64,000 nucleotides of DNA from Sophora flavescens. Lineage: Eukaryota > Streptophyta > Magnoliopsida > Fabales > Fabaceae. Positions 1-10,440 of the stretch are shown one piece after another. Position numbers and translations under genes: made by a program. The number at the start of each line of letters is the position of its first letter. Within the stretch, counting starts at the first letter, position 1. Under the pieces are notes generated by a model. The model had not been told where the DNA came from. It saw nothing but the letters and a program-made list of their open reading frames with translations, and ran no database searches. The stretch is taken from the NCBI GenBank assembly GCA_030762895.1, contig CM061065.1:64402200-64466199 (forward strand), read 5' to 3'.

Positions 1-787
1 AGATTGTAATTAGCATAAGTCAAATGGCTGAAATTTTTTTTTTTATAAAAAAATCGGGTGTAAAAAGAAAAAGTATGCCAAAACCGTAAATATACAAAGT
101 TTTGGGGCAAAAGTACAAATTCTGAAAAATTCTAGCAAAGGATAAAAGACTTTCCACCATTTTCACATGGTTGTATTTGTATAGATCCTTCACAAATTGG
201 TGTAGCACATTTCACATTGGTCATTAATTGTTCACCAACACTTTGATTAAATTTGAATTACACTTTGTTGAACTCTTTCAACTTGTCTTCTTCATATCAA
301 TTTGAGTGTGCAATTCTTGTTGAACCTTTTCTTGCTTGTCTTCTAAACTGCATTAGTTTTGTATTAGTTGTTCTCAAAATTCTTGACCTCTTTGAATTGA
401 TTGCCTATTGGTTTATTTGTCATTTGTTTAATGGAGACTAATTGATTGAGAATCTTGTTTCAATTTGTAGATCCCTTGAAGAGGAAAATCTTGAGTGGAA
501 AGAGATAAGAGAGAAATCATCTTGAAAAAGTCTACATTGAGTGATATACACGAGTGACAATATTTGAGTGAATGGTGAGTGATGGTGAGGTCTTTCTAAT
601 ATTCATTTTTGACTTGTAATTCTTTTCTTTCACTTGTTCTTTAAGTGTATTTGTTCCTTGTTGGATTGTACTTAATTCTTTTGATTTTTAGTGGTGTAAT
701 TGTTCTTATTGGTGTGATCATCATTTGATTTGTGAACTTTTGAATTCTCTGGAATTTGTATGTAATTTCTCAAATTGTAAGTACACC
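1..787 (+). other. Leader/flank upstream of gypsy gag
   Basis: T-rich non-coding DNA with short chance ORFs. The stretch from about 470 to 787 reads like the leader between a primer-binding site and gag in plant gypsy elements. I see no clear primer-binding site, TATA box or LTR terminus. Confidence 0.4.
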
Positions 788-1396
788 ATGACTTCACTAC
801 ATGAAGAAGACAATGAAGATTCTCCTCCATCATCACCAAGAACAAGGAAGTTGGATAGAATGACAAGGAACTTAGAAAGAGTGTTTGAAAGATCATAAGT
901 ACTTGAGAACAAAAAAGGATCAAGACATGACAACTCGCATAGAGGCTCATCAAATTTGGAAGACAATGAACATAGACCTAGAATTGATAGATGGAGACAT
1001 AGACATAAACATAGAGGAAGAAGGAATGAGAAGGATGCCAAGTTGCATAATGTGAAAGTGAAGATCCCTAGCTTCCATGGGAAGAGTGATCCTGATGTTT
1101 ACTTGGAATGGGAGACCAACTTGGAGCACATATTCTCTTGCTACTACTATTAGTAATGAAAATAAAGTAAAGGTAGCTAGTCTAGGATTTCATGATTATG
1201 CTTTAATTTGGTGGGATCAATTGTGTAAAGAGAGAAGAAGGCGTGATGAGGAACCAATTAGTACTTGGAGAGAAATGAAGAGGGTTTTGAGAAAACGATA
1301 TGTGCCTTCAAGCTACTCTAGAGACCTACAACATGCACTCAAGGTTGAAGCACAAGTGAAGAGAAAGAACTCCTTCGAGATGGAGGGTGACTCATA
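788..1396 (+). pseudogene. Ty3/gypsy gag remnant
   Basis: Retrotransposon capsid remnant. Reading from an ATG at 788, an acidic Ser/Pro-rich start is broken by a stop near 897. The same frame resumes with an Arg/His-rich stretch and the typical gag core KIPSFHGKSDPDVYLEWE, then stops at 1153. A +1 shift (frame from 1077) continues with ALIWWDQLCKERR and WREMKRVLRKRYVPSSY, the conserved capsid motifs before the zinc knuckle, and ends at 1396. No CCHC knuckle follows. Stops plus frameshift show it is dead. The capsid-core assignment is secure; clade placement is not. Confidence 0.75.
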
Positions 1397-1760
1397 AAAA
1401 CAACTTGAAATTGTTGGTAAAAATGGATCAAAGGCCACATTTTCTAACTCTAAACCTTCCACTTGTACCCTTTCTATTCTTTCTATGCACCACAACAAAA
1501 ATATTACTCTTGTACCCATCTCTACAAATGAAATTAGTAAGGATCAAAAGAAAATGAGAGAGAAAAGGGAGCTTGAGAGAAAAACCAAGAGTGTCAAAGA
1601 AGAAAAAGAAATAAATGCAAAATAAAAGAATGTGCCACAAAATAATATGGAAAAGGCAATTGGCACAAGTGAGCAAAACTTTTGCGAAAACCATAAGGTT
1701 AAAGAACAAGATGGCAAATAATTCATAGCTTTAAAGGAAAAATAAGTAAAGAAAATACTT

Positions 1761-2507
1761 TTGAAAACCCATCCATTGTGTTTGCTTTACTCCAAAAAAT
1801 TTTGTAACAAGTCTCTTCCATCTTTTTCTTCATCTACTACCTTTGAGTTTCTTTTGAATAAACTTCAAGTCACTTCTAAAGAAACTAAAGAAATTGAACG
1901 GCTTGTGGTAATCTCCATTGATGCTATCTTGGTACATATCAAAACACAAGAAAATCTTCTTGAACAATTAAAATGTGTTTTGTTATTACTTATGAAAGAA
2001 AAACCTTTTCCAAATCTTGAGAAATACACTTTTTGCACCACCAAAGTGGAATTTATGGGCTATGTTGAAAGTGCTAAAAGTGTGCATATTGATAAGGTTA
2101 AAAGTGAGGTAAATGATGCTTTCTTAGTAGGGCAACCAATAAATGATTTTAAAACTAATGATATTTGCTTGCCTACTAATACTTCTACTTTACCTGTGTG
2201 TATTAAATCTACTTTGAAAATAAAAATATTGAAACTAATGCACATCCATCAAGGTTCCCAATCTTTGAGAAAACTACAACATAAATTCAATATCTTTCCA
2301 GATGTTTCTCTCAATAGTGGACAACCATTACCAAACAGCCTCCAAGAGATTACACCTTATGAAAAATATTTGAAAGGGTTATTAACAAAACTTGTTTTCA
2401 AAAGGGTGGTTTTTGACTCGGGAGGATGGGTGAGAATTACAACAATAATAAGGGAGTTGCCTTCCCAAATAAGGGAGTTTCCTTCCCAAAAACTTTTTTT
2501 CTTTTAG
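1761..2507 (+). pseudogene. Gypsy pol remnant (short RT segment in a deleted ORF)
   Basis: A 248-residue open frame. The middle (about residues 48-115) matches the RT palm after the catalytic Asp pair: VISIDAILVHIKTQENLLEQ corresponds to the usual (Y/F)xDDILVYS block but has DA instead of DD. FCTTKVEFMGYVESAKSVHI follows, the usual 'FLGYVVS' block. The rest joins small pol pieces, including EITPYEKYLKGLL near the end. Against a full pol of over 1,000 residues this is a product of internal deletions, not a functional gene. Neighbours are the gag remnant upstream and a polypurine tract plus LTR downstream. Confidence 0.65.
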
Positions 2508-2900
2508 GATCTTTATAAAATAAAAAAACCTAAACATCTTCTCTTTAATGTAGGGTTAAAATCCGGGACGAATTTTCTTCAAGAAGGAGGGGATGATATG
2601 GACATGGATTCACAAAACAAAGGACCAAGCATTGAAGACTCACAAGAACCCATAACAAGGTAAAGACTAAGAAGATCCAAGATATCTATTTAGAGATAGG
2701 GCTTAGGACCTTTGTATAGAGTAGAATTCATGTAATAAAGGTAGGAATTAGGACATTTGTATGGAGTAGAGTTCATGTAATAAAAGTGCTTATTCAAAAA
2801 GCACTCAGGACTAGTTTAGGAATTGGGCCTTAGCATAAAAGTAAGAGGCATTAGGCCCAAAACAAAGCTCACACTTGGGTGGAAGAGGAAAAGGGGTGCT

Positions 2901-3007
2901 ACTTGCACCTTAAGTAAGAGTAGCTTGCACTTCAAGTTAGACTAACTTGCACCTTAAGTAAGAGTAGCTTGCACTTCAAGTTAGACTAGTTTGCACCTTA
3001 AGTAGGA
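2901..3007 (+). repeat. 44-bp tandem repeat, 2.4 copies, upstream of a TATA box
   Basis: Units start at 2901, 2945 and 2989 (partial). Each unit contains two related half-motifs, CTTGCACCTTAAGT and CTTGCACTTCAAGT, so it is itself an old duplication. The array ends just before a TATA box (TATAAATA, about 3012-3019), which is a U3 enhancer-like position. Confidence 0.85.
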
Positions 3008-3009
3008 TG

Positions 3010-3022
3010 AGCCTATAAATAG
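3010..3022 (+). promoter_or_regulatory. TATA box of gypsy LTR
   Basis: GCCTATAAATAGGC lies right after the 44-bp tandem repeats within the LTR. It matches a plant core promoter TATA. Confidence 0.6.
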
Positions 3023-3477
3023 GCTTCATGTAAATCATTTTACAAGTTTGAATACAATTGAGTTTTCTCACACTTGAGATTTCTAGAGAGAGTTGAGAGT
3101 TCTCCTCTTCTTGGTTCATGAGTTGAACCATTGATTCTTATCTTGAATTTCCATATTCAAGTGGTGAATCTTCCCTTGGCTTATCAAATTCAATCTTCTT
3201 CTCAAAGATGATTCAATTTGTGGCGCATTCCCTTCATCTTCTTCCCATTCCATTTTCTATTTTTGTTCTTTAAATTCTTGCAATTTACTTCATATAACTT
3301 ACTTCCTAGTTCATATAGAAATTGTTTTTCTCTTATACTCCTTTTGGTTTCACTTGTTTCTTCACTTGAAGATCAAGTTTATTCTATTGTTCTTGTTTGT
3401 GTTTGATCTTGAATTTTTAGCAATTGAAATCAAAGAAAGATCCTAAAATGTTAGTGATCTATGTCTTGATCACATCA

Positions 3478-4797
3478 CAATCATTCCAAGAAATCCAACA
3501 TATATCAAACAACACATCATAAATAGTCAAACAGACACACCATGCAACCTCATATATAATATTTTTAACTTATCGGCGATAAACATACAATTTCAATATC
3601 ATCATTGGTACCACTAAGTAGTCCCCAATGTGATATTGATATTGTCCGTTACTCGCTCCCTAGTAGGGTTTAGGTCGCCCTACGCCATTATTGAAATAAA
3701 TGCCACTTTGTCGTTTCCGACGTTAGATGGCTTATTTCCCCCACCCGAGATGTCGTATGATGATCTGAACATAACGAAACCAACACTGCACTTTCCCTCT
3801 CGATTCAGCCACGCGCAGTTCTAGAGTCCCTGGGCCTCTGGAAAAACACATGAACACCATATTATGAAGCGTACGTTACAAGGAACCCTAATATGAAGTC
3901 GGAATTGAAATTCGATAACTGAAACGAAAGATCAGCCAAATACTGACACTGACGGCATTCCGACATAAAAGGGTAAGAATTACCTTCACTAGAGAAGAAA
4001 ATAAAGGTAGGATAGTGAAGATGTCGTTGCCACGTTCACAACGACGTACTCGGAATTGCTTTTGGACGATCGAACGAGTCGAGAATTGAGCCGAGACTCT
4101 TTCTTTCTCTAACTTTCTCACTTATCTCTCTCTACACTCATTTTTGTCTTCTCTGCTCCCTGCCTTCTAGTTTACTCTCTAGACTTAAGTGAACTTAGTT
4201 CACTTAAGTCCTTTTATTTTTGTTGATTCACGCTCCAACGCTTGAGCGCTGGAAAAGCAGTGCTTGAGCGCTCCAACGCTTGAGCATTGGATCCTCCACG
4301 CTTGAGCGTTGGAGGTAGGTAGCGCCACCGTGCATGCAACCAATCAGGTGATGCCACGTAGGCCTTCTTGTGACACATGGAGTCAACGCCAGAGCTGATC
4401 TTGTTGACCTCCACGCTTGAGCGTTGGGTATGCCACGCTCGAGCGTTGACCATTGACCATGAAACATTCTTTCACATTTCTTCGTGTTCTGAGCCCGTTC
4501 GACGTCCGTTTGATCCCAAATTTGAGATATAGGCTCATCAACACCTAATAAACAACCTCAAACGCTAAAAAAAATTCCTAATCTCTTTCTTAAATACAAA
4601 TTTCTTATTTCACACGCTTACGTCCTTTTTAAGCAATATACGGAACCCTAAGTTACTTTTACGTCCGATTTCACTCTGGTTGGTTGCATACTTTCCGTGC
4701 AAAGGTTCCTAGACCTTAATCAACATATTATTCCTCTAATCCAATTCCTAAACCTCATCCTCTACTTATAACAAATCATAAAAGCACGACTGTTACA
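3478..4797 (-). repeat. Chromovirus-type LTR fragment, - sense
   Basis: Part of an LTR read on the - strand, starting TGTAACAGTCG at 4797. The block near 3640-3760 (GTAGGGTTTAGGTCGCCCTA and the CCCCCACC block) resembles 49170-49260 and 54700-54785, so it belongs to the same broad LTR group as the gag-only gypsy element. The fragment is cut at 3478 by the first gypsy element and bordered at 4798 by the LINE. It carries the hairpin array at 4240-4445. Confidence 0.6.
4233..4447 (-). repeat. Array of CCAACGCTTGAGCGTTGG inverted repeats
   Basis: The core GCTTGAGC (or GCTCGAGC) starts at 4240, 4262, 4278, 4300, 4415 and 4437. Three of the intervals are exactly 22 bp, and one is 16. Each core sits in an imperfect palindrome with arms CCAACGCT/AGCGTTGG. 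On the - strand the array is followed by an A/T-rich AAAATAAAAGG that could be a TATA box. Confidence 0.85.
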
Positions 4798-5066
4798 GGG
4801 GTTATGTCTCATCACAGAATCCAACAGATTTGTAATTTGCTTGGCTTTACAGTTGGCCAATTGCCTTTCACTTACCTTGTGGTTCCAATCTTTAAGGTAA
4901 GCCTAAGGCTCTTTATCTATAACCTATAGCAGATAGAATCAAGTCTAAGCTTGCCAGTTGGAAAGGATCTTGGCTATCTATTATAGTTAGGGCTCAATTG
5001 GTCAAGTCCATTATAGCTGGCATGTTAGTCTATAGTTTTCATGTATATGCATAACATGTTTCCCTC

Positions 5067-6224
5067 TTGAAGACTGTTGACAAGTGGATTATAAACTTCA
5101 TATGGTCTAGTGATATTCATACAAAGAAACTGGTCACGGTGGCTTGGGACAAAGTTTGCTCTCCAACCATTGAGGGTGGAGTTGGTATTAGATCAATCCA
5201 GGTAATCAACAATGCAGCTATTATTAAGCTTTCCCGGGAGCTGATTTCATCCTCCAATCAATGGGATAGCTTCCTAAGGGCTAGGATCCCAAAACTTAAG
5301 TCTCCAATTTCACATTACCTAAAGTCTTCCATCTGGCCTGGTGTGAAACAGTATTTGCATCTGGTTTACAGTCATTCTTCCTGGCTCTTAGGTGATGGAT
5401 CTTCCGTTAATTTTTGGAAAGACAAGTGGTTGTCTCGCTCAATTGTGGAATTGATTAACATTCCTGATTCTGTTCATCCATCTTTGAAGGCTTGTGTAGT
5501 GGATTTTAATTGCAATGGGGTTTGGAATAGCATTATTTGGCAGGAATCTGAGACTGGGAAGCTTGATTTTACAGATGCTTATGCTTTTCTGAATTCTACA
5601 AGGAATCCTTTGTCTTGGGGAAAATTAATTTGGTCTAGCTTCATACCTCCTTCTAAGTCCTTTCTTTTGTGGAGACTGATTCATGATAGGATGCCTACTG
5701 ATGAGAATCTTCTCAAGAGAGGTTGCATAACTGTTTCAAGGTGCGATTTGTGTGGTGAGACTGCTGAATCTTCTCTGCACCTCTTTCTTCACGCCAAGTT
5801 TGCCCTGCGTCTTTGGTCTCGGTTATCTTCCACTCTGAATTACAACTTAGAACTGTCTTCTTTTAGTTCTATCCTTATTGTGTTAGATCGAAGGCTTAGT
5901 ATAAGTCTTGCAACCATCCTTCATACTATTTGGGCCATATGGTTTTATAGAAACCAATCTAGATTTGACAACACTTCCGTTTCTTTTGAGAGAGCCATCC
6001 AGTTAGTTATTTCCAATGTTGCTTTCTCGGGTAGCCTCTCCAAGGGTTCCGTGGCTCCTTCCATTCAAGATTTCTCTATTTTGAAAGCTTTCTGGGTGTC
6101 TGGACGTGCTCCACTTGCCCCTTCTATTAAGCAAATGGATTGGAATCCTCCTAAGTGCAGTTGGATTAAGTGCAACACTGATGGTGTTGCGAGAGGCATA
6201 AGCTTTGCCTTGACTGTGACTTAA
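5067..6224 (+). pseudogene. LINE ORF2 C-terminal part (zf-RVT and RNase H start)
   Basis: A 385-residue frame from the end of a plant L1 ORF2. It starts with the post-RT block (VDKWIINFIWSSD, KVCSPTIEGGVGIRSI). It continues through the WLLGDGSSVNFWKDKW motif to the zinc-binding region (LLWRLIHDRMPTDENLLKRG, then CDLCGETAESSLHLFLH). The last expected Cys of that finger is Ala (HLFLHAKFA). The C-terminus enters RNase H with IKCNTDGVARG, carrying the first catalytic Asp, then is lost to a deletion and stop. Upstream RT sequence is in other frames, so the ORF is a relic. Confidence 0.85.
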
Positions 6225-6637
6225 TGCTTGTAATTGCGGCTTTTAACTCAATAGATTTAGTTCCTTGGTCCATTAGAACTAGGTGGAGAAACTGTCTTGT
6301 CCTTACTAAGCAAATCCACTTTGCTGTTTCTCACATTTATAGAGAGGGCAACAATTTTGCAGACAAGTTAGTTGCTTATGGGATTACTAATAGAGGGTAT
6401 ATTTGGTGGGACTTAGTTCCAACATTCATTAGGGGTGACTTCTGCCGAAATAGGTTGGCCCTTCCTAACTTCAGATTCAAATATATTTTTTCGCATGGGT
6501 CTTGGTCTATATCCCCCCATGCTCTTATGTTCTTTAGTTTTTATTATTTTTCAATAGAATTGGATGTGCTGCAAATGATTTGTAGGGGTCGTGGTGCAAA
6601 CCTAGTTGGGATTATCTCCACTATTATGATGCTTTAG
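6224..6637 (+). pseudogene. LINE RNase H tail
   Basis: Continues the LINE in a shifted frame after a deletion that removed the middle of RNase H. It keeps the end of the domain: VSHIYREGNNFADKL, where the Asp is the last catalytic residue of plant LINE RNase H (RVT_3 type). A short tail and the poly(A) follow. About half of the domain is missing. Confidence 0.7.
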
Positions 6638-6664
6638 CATGTCTTATTGCCTTAAAAAAAAAAA

Positions 6665-7294
6665 CTCAGCTCGTTTAAACTAGTTTTCTTGTGTGTGTGC
6701 TTATATCTTGTTTTCTTACTAAACTGTTTTTGAAAAAGATTTTCAAAAAGTTAAGAAATATAATTCAACCCCTTCTTGTATTTCCCAATATCAATTTCAA
6801 TACTTTCTTTGAATATGAAAAGGGATTATTAACTATTTGACAAACTTCTCTAATACATTTTAATATTTTATGATCAGTATCAACCTATATTACATTCAAA
6901 TTAATATTATATATGCATATATGATAAATTTTTTTCTTAATTTAAATTTAAAATATTTACATTTTAATTTTTTGACTAAATCATGCATCACATAAATAAA
7001 TATAATCAGTATAAATCAAAATAACTCTTGTAAAAAAAAATTAACTCCTAAATCACGCTTACCTTTTCATCAAACAATATCATTGCAATATTATTTGTTT
7101 GCAAGGAATTTTTGAAGTCACATAGTTTCTTAAGGATGTATATGACACTGAGCCTAATCTTCTAGTTAATTCTCCCAGGGACAATGTCATTAACCAATAT
7201 AATCATTGATGTCATTCTTCAATTGACTTAGAAACAAACATATTATATGAGTTAAGATAAAACAACTTACAGAAAAATATAATGAAAAAAAAAA

Positions 7295-7298
<4 letters not shown>
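6665..7298. other. AT-rich DNA without genes
   Basis: No gene seen. The stretch 6665-6790 ends in ATTCAACCCCTTCTTG, a motif also found in reverse at 32195 and 44680 inside the SIRE-type LTRs. It may therefore be a scrap of a copia LTR end. The rest is low-complexity AT-rich sequence. Confidence 0.4.

Positions 7299-7355
<57 letters not shown>
7299..7355. repeat. (TA)n microsatellite
   Basis: About 28 uninterrupted TA units directly abut the left end of the MITE. A shorter (TA) run (8101-8116) abuts its right end. Confidence 0.95.
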
Positions 7356-7357
<2 letters not shown>

Positions 7358-8099
7358 GATTGTATCATGTGAGAACTATTGTCTATTATGAAAAATAAGA
7401 ACTATCAACAACAGCCGTTGGATCCCAATTAAAAGAAATTAACGGTGCAGATGAAACTTTTATCCATCCTTCCGCTCTCTTTCACCCCAATCAGTCCAGA
7501 ACACAAACAGCCTGATAAATAATTATGCTCAATTATCTAAAGATTTAATTCTTTAAAATATCAACTGATTAAGCAGATTCCTATTAAACTCTCTATTTTC
7601 TATTTGAATTTTTTCTCGCTTCCTAATACATTTTCTCTCCCTGGTATATTTCACTTCTTGCTATTTCTCTCTTTAACTTAGTATCATCTCAAAATTTAAT
7701 ATTTTTTTTACTCTATTTCAATACCAAACTTTTTTTATCGAATGTGCTCTAAAATAATTTGATATGCTCTGAGAAAATTTATCTGATGTCCCTTTCCCCC
7801 TTCCTGTCACGAAATCTGTTTTTAGAAACTTATAGAAAATGAGAGAGTTATAGACAAATGGTGCTATGTAGTGCTGCGATTCTGACAAGCTGCATGTGGT
7901 CGCAGTTTCGGTAGGCTGCTTATGTTTCTGGACTGATTGGGGGTGAAAGAGTTGGAGGGGAGGATGGAGAAAAGTTTCATGTGACTTTTTAATGTGAATT
8001 ATAATCTGTACCGTTAATTTATTTTAATTGAGATCCAATGCTCATTGTTGATAGTTCTCATTTCTCACAATAGATAGGAGTTCTCACATGATACACTCC
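7356..8099. mobile_element. 744-bp non-autonomous TIR transposon (MITE)
   Basis: The ends are long inverted repeats. The left end GGGATTGTATCATGTGAGAA pairs with the right end read in reverse (GGAGTGTATCATGTGAGAAC). Similarity continues inward for roughly 150 bp, through the blocks GAACTATCAACAA, TTGGATC and ATTAACGGT to CACCCCCAATCAGTCCAGAA. No ORF of note. It lies in TA repeats, so the target duplication is probably TA or hidden in the microsatellite. The superfamily is not assigned. Confidence 0.85.
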
Positions 8100-8246
8100 A
8101 TATATATATATATATAACATTATTCATAGGCATAAGCTAAAGTGAAGCAGTCAATTAGGTGGTATATAGATGAGTCATAATTTATAACGGTAGGATATAA
8201 TGCTATTTCTTTCGATGGTGGAGAAAGGGTTATCCCACGGATCCCA
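8100..8246. other. Short spacer between MITE and chromovirus fragment
   Basis: A (TA) run, then unremarkable sequence up to a sharp change at 8247, where homology to the second chromovirus copy (from about 28100) begins. Confidence 0.4.
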
Positions 8247-8881
8247 CTAGAGCACTGTATCTCCCTTAGCCGGATCCACGACTATCCCACCTTTAGAGAT
8301 CACGTGACCTAAGAAACTCACCTCTAACCAAAACTCACACTTAGACAACTTAGCATACAACTGCTTCTCCTTAAGGGTCTGCAAGACAACCCTCAAGTGC
8401 TCCTCATGTTCCTCCTTGGTCTTGGAGTACAACAAGATGTCATCTATGAAAACCACCACAAACTTATCCAAGTAAGGGTGAAAGGTCTTATTCATGTAAT
8501 CCATGAACAGCGCAAGAGCATTAGTCACATCAAAGGGCATAACTAAATACTCATAGTGACCATATCACGTTCTAAACGCTGTCTTCGGGATGTCCTTAGA
8601 CTTGACCCGTATTTGATGGTATCCTAACCTCAAATCTATCTTTGAGAAAACACAAGCCCTGATCAACTGATCCACAAGATCATCAATCCTAGGGAGGGGA
8701 TACCTATTCTTAACGGTCACTTTGTTGAGCTGTCGATAGTCGACACACAACCTCATACTGCCATCCTTCTTCTTCACCAACAACACTGGCGCTCCCCATG
8801 GGGATACGCTAGGCCCGATGAACTGCTTCTGCATCAGATCTTCTAACTGTTCCTTTAACTTAGCTAGCTCTAGAGGAGATT
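8247..8881 (-). pseudogene. Chromovirus reverse transcriptase, N-terminal half
   Basis: RT fingers and palm. The first frame (8834-8565) has VSPWGAPVLLVKKKDGSMRL, CVDYRQLNKVTVKNRYPLPR and FSKIDLRLGYHQIRVK, the standard motifs 1-3. A stop (TGA for the Arg after FRT) separates it from the second frame (8540-8247) with MPFDVTNA and the catalytic FIDDILLYS, then KCEFWLEVSFLGHVISKGG. A two-residue loss in the WLEEVSF block causes no shift. The sequence ends abruptly after DPAKGD. The Asp pair is intact here, unlike in the second copy. Confidence 0.85.
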
Positions 8882-10440
8882 TGATAGTGTGATTTTACAT
8901 CATGTTTTCTGTACACTTTTGCATGCATTTTTTCATATAGATTAGGCATTCTTTATTTTATTTTTAGTTAGTTTTCCCTTGGAACGGATAAGGCGGTGTT
9001 GTGGTGTTGTTTTGCAGAAATTAAAGATAAAATGCCCAAAATGAGCCATGATGGAGCCTGGATTAAGTTGGAGCTTTAAAAATGAAGAAAGGATAGCATA
9101 AATCAAGAGTGAATTATGAATTGGAATCTCAAGTGGCATTTGAGAGAGGTTCAACGTGAAAGTTAAGGTTGCTGGATGAGAAAAAAATAAAGAGTATTGA
9201 ATGGAAAAGTTTAACAGCTGCGTTATTAATGTGGAAGATTGAAATGGGACAGTTATGTGAATAAAAATAAAGATAAGGCAGTAATGAAAAGTAATGCATA
9301 AAGAAGGAATTGTTGGTTTATGACAATTGAAATCAATTAGTCCAAAGGGGTCCACGTTAATTAAGGCTAAAGAGAAGACAAAGTGATTTGCAATGTGAAA
9401 GTGAGAATAGAAAAGTAACGTGAATCAAGGAAATAAACCGCCAAAGAACATGAATTAAATGCACAAGGGACCCGCATGAGAAATTAAAAGATGCAGATTG
9501 AGAAATCAAAGATTAAAAATCTGGAATTTATTGCTAGATGGATACAAAAGACCAAGGGGCAGCGTCAGTTATGACAAGGAGGCCAAAAGGCAGCACCATT
9601 GAAAGAGATAAAATTCTCTCAGAGACTTGGACAGAGGGAGATATTATTCTCTCAGAGAGAGACCAGGAGGGGCGTGATTTTCTTGAGTCAGAGGCAGCTT
9701 CTGGAGGATTGCTCCCATGGAATCCCTTCTTTCCTTCATCTATGTTTCTTTGTATTCTCTTTTTATGAGTAGTTAAATCCCTGTTGTTGGGATTAGATGT
9801 AGCCAACTGATAATCATGTATTTATCTTGACTGATTATTCTATGTTTATGCCTTCGTATTAGTGGTTATTTTTCTATGCTTAATGCTTGTTGTGGCTAGC
9901 ACCCCCATGACTCGATTTGTGTTTTAGTATGTAATGGAGACGTTCATATTAGAACCGGAATTGAATTTAATCACCTAGTAACCCTTACATCTAGAGATGG
10001 AGTTTGGTTTGCTAGTAATCGCGTAATCCCTAATCCTAATGCAATTTCATTAATCTAGGCCACCTAAGAGATTAGGGTCTATTAGTGGAATTAGGCTCTT
10101 GTCATCCGATAGATCGGGACTTGAGTAGTTTAGTGGATTGATTTTAATATCTGAAGCATGAATGGGAGGTATCTAGTCCTGATATTGCATGAGATAGAGG
10201 GTTGGTGAAGTCTGGTCCCAACATATCATTTCTGCACTCCAAGTGTTCGATAAAAAGACAAAAAGATTTTTGTTTCTTTTCTTTTGTTTATTTTGAATTC
10301 TCTTGATTTCTCTGTTTAGTCTAGATAGTTGCTGAGTTTGCGAATTGGTAGTTGACATCCAATCCCCATGGATACGATAAACCGGTCTTACCACCGTATT
10401 ACTTGCACGACTGGGTATACTTGCCCAGATTCGTCTAACA
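8882..10440 (+). mobile_element. Solo LTR, Athila-type, inside chromovirus pol
   Basis: About 1.56 kb beginning TGATAGTGTG and ending GTCTAACA, with TG...CA ends. It sits exactly between the protease and RT parts of the chromovirus. The 3' end (ACCGTATTACTTGCACGACTGGGTATACTTGC) resembles the 3' end of the Athila LTR at 47490-47583, with the shared pieces CCxATGGxTACGATA and TATACTTGC. Flanks AGATT (8877-8881) and AGACA (10441-10445) are at best a degraded 5-bp target duplication. It holds no convincing ORF. Confidence 0.75.

Larger units (their letters stand above)
1..3477 (+). mobile_element. Deleted Ty3/gypsy retrotransposon remnant
   Basis: A gypsy copy in + orientation. A pyrimidine-rich leader (1-787) precedes a gag pseudogene (from 788). 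A short reverse-transcriptase piece follows (within 1761-2507), then a polypurine tract (about 2581-2593, AGGAGGGGA) and a 3' LTR (2594-3477). Most of pol (protease, most of RT, RNase H, integrase) is missing. No 5' LTR is recognisable in 1-787, so the copy starts left of the window or has lost it. The element abuts chromovirus LTR sequence at 3478, and may have inserted into it. Lineage below gypsy is not resolved. Confidence 0.75.
2594..3477 (+). repeat. 3' LTR of the first gypsy element
   Basis: Begins TGATATGG directly after the purine tract AGGAGGGGA and ends ...GATCACATCA, giving TG...CA ends and about 884 bp. It contains a tandem repeat (2901-3007) followed by GCCTATAAATAGGC near 3010, a good TATA box. 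The end is inferred from terminal dinucleotides and the change of sequence character, since no partner LTR is in the window. Confidence 0.6.
4798..6664 (+). mobile_element. 5'-truncated L1-type LINE
   Basis: Non-LTR retrotransposon 3' part: the end of RT, the linker with zf-RVT-like region, an RNase H remnant and a terminal poly(A) (6654-6664). The RT end is readable from about 4803 (SHHRIQQICNLLGF, then LPFTYLVVPIF), frameshifts, and continues as IKSKLASWKGSWLS. 5' truncation by incomplete reverse transcription is normal for LINEs. I could not identify a target-site duplication. Confidence 0.85.

Noticed and set aside
4214..4467. Two overlapping 79-residue ORFs on the - strand
   Set aside because: They read through the CCAACGCTTGAGCGTTGG array in an LTR; repeats of ALERS/QALE reflect the DNA units.
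4500..4800. Host gene promoter or exon between the LTR and the LINE
   Set aside because: The sequence up to 4797 reads as the start of a - sense LTR (TGTAACAGTCG) and LINE RT begins immediately after; no splice-site or coding pattern.
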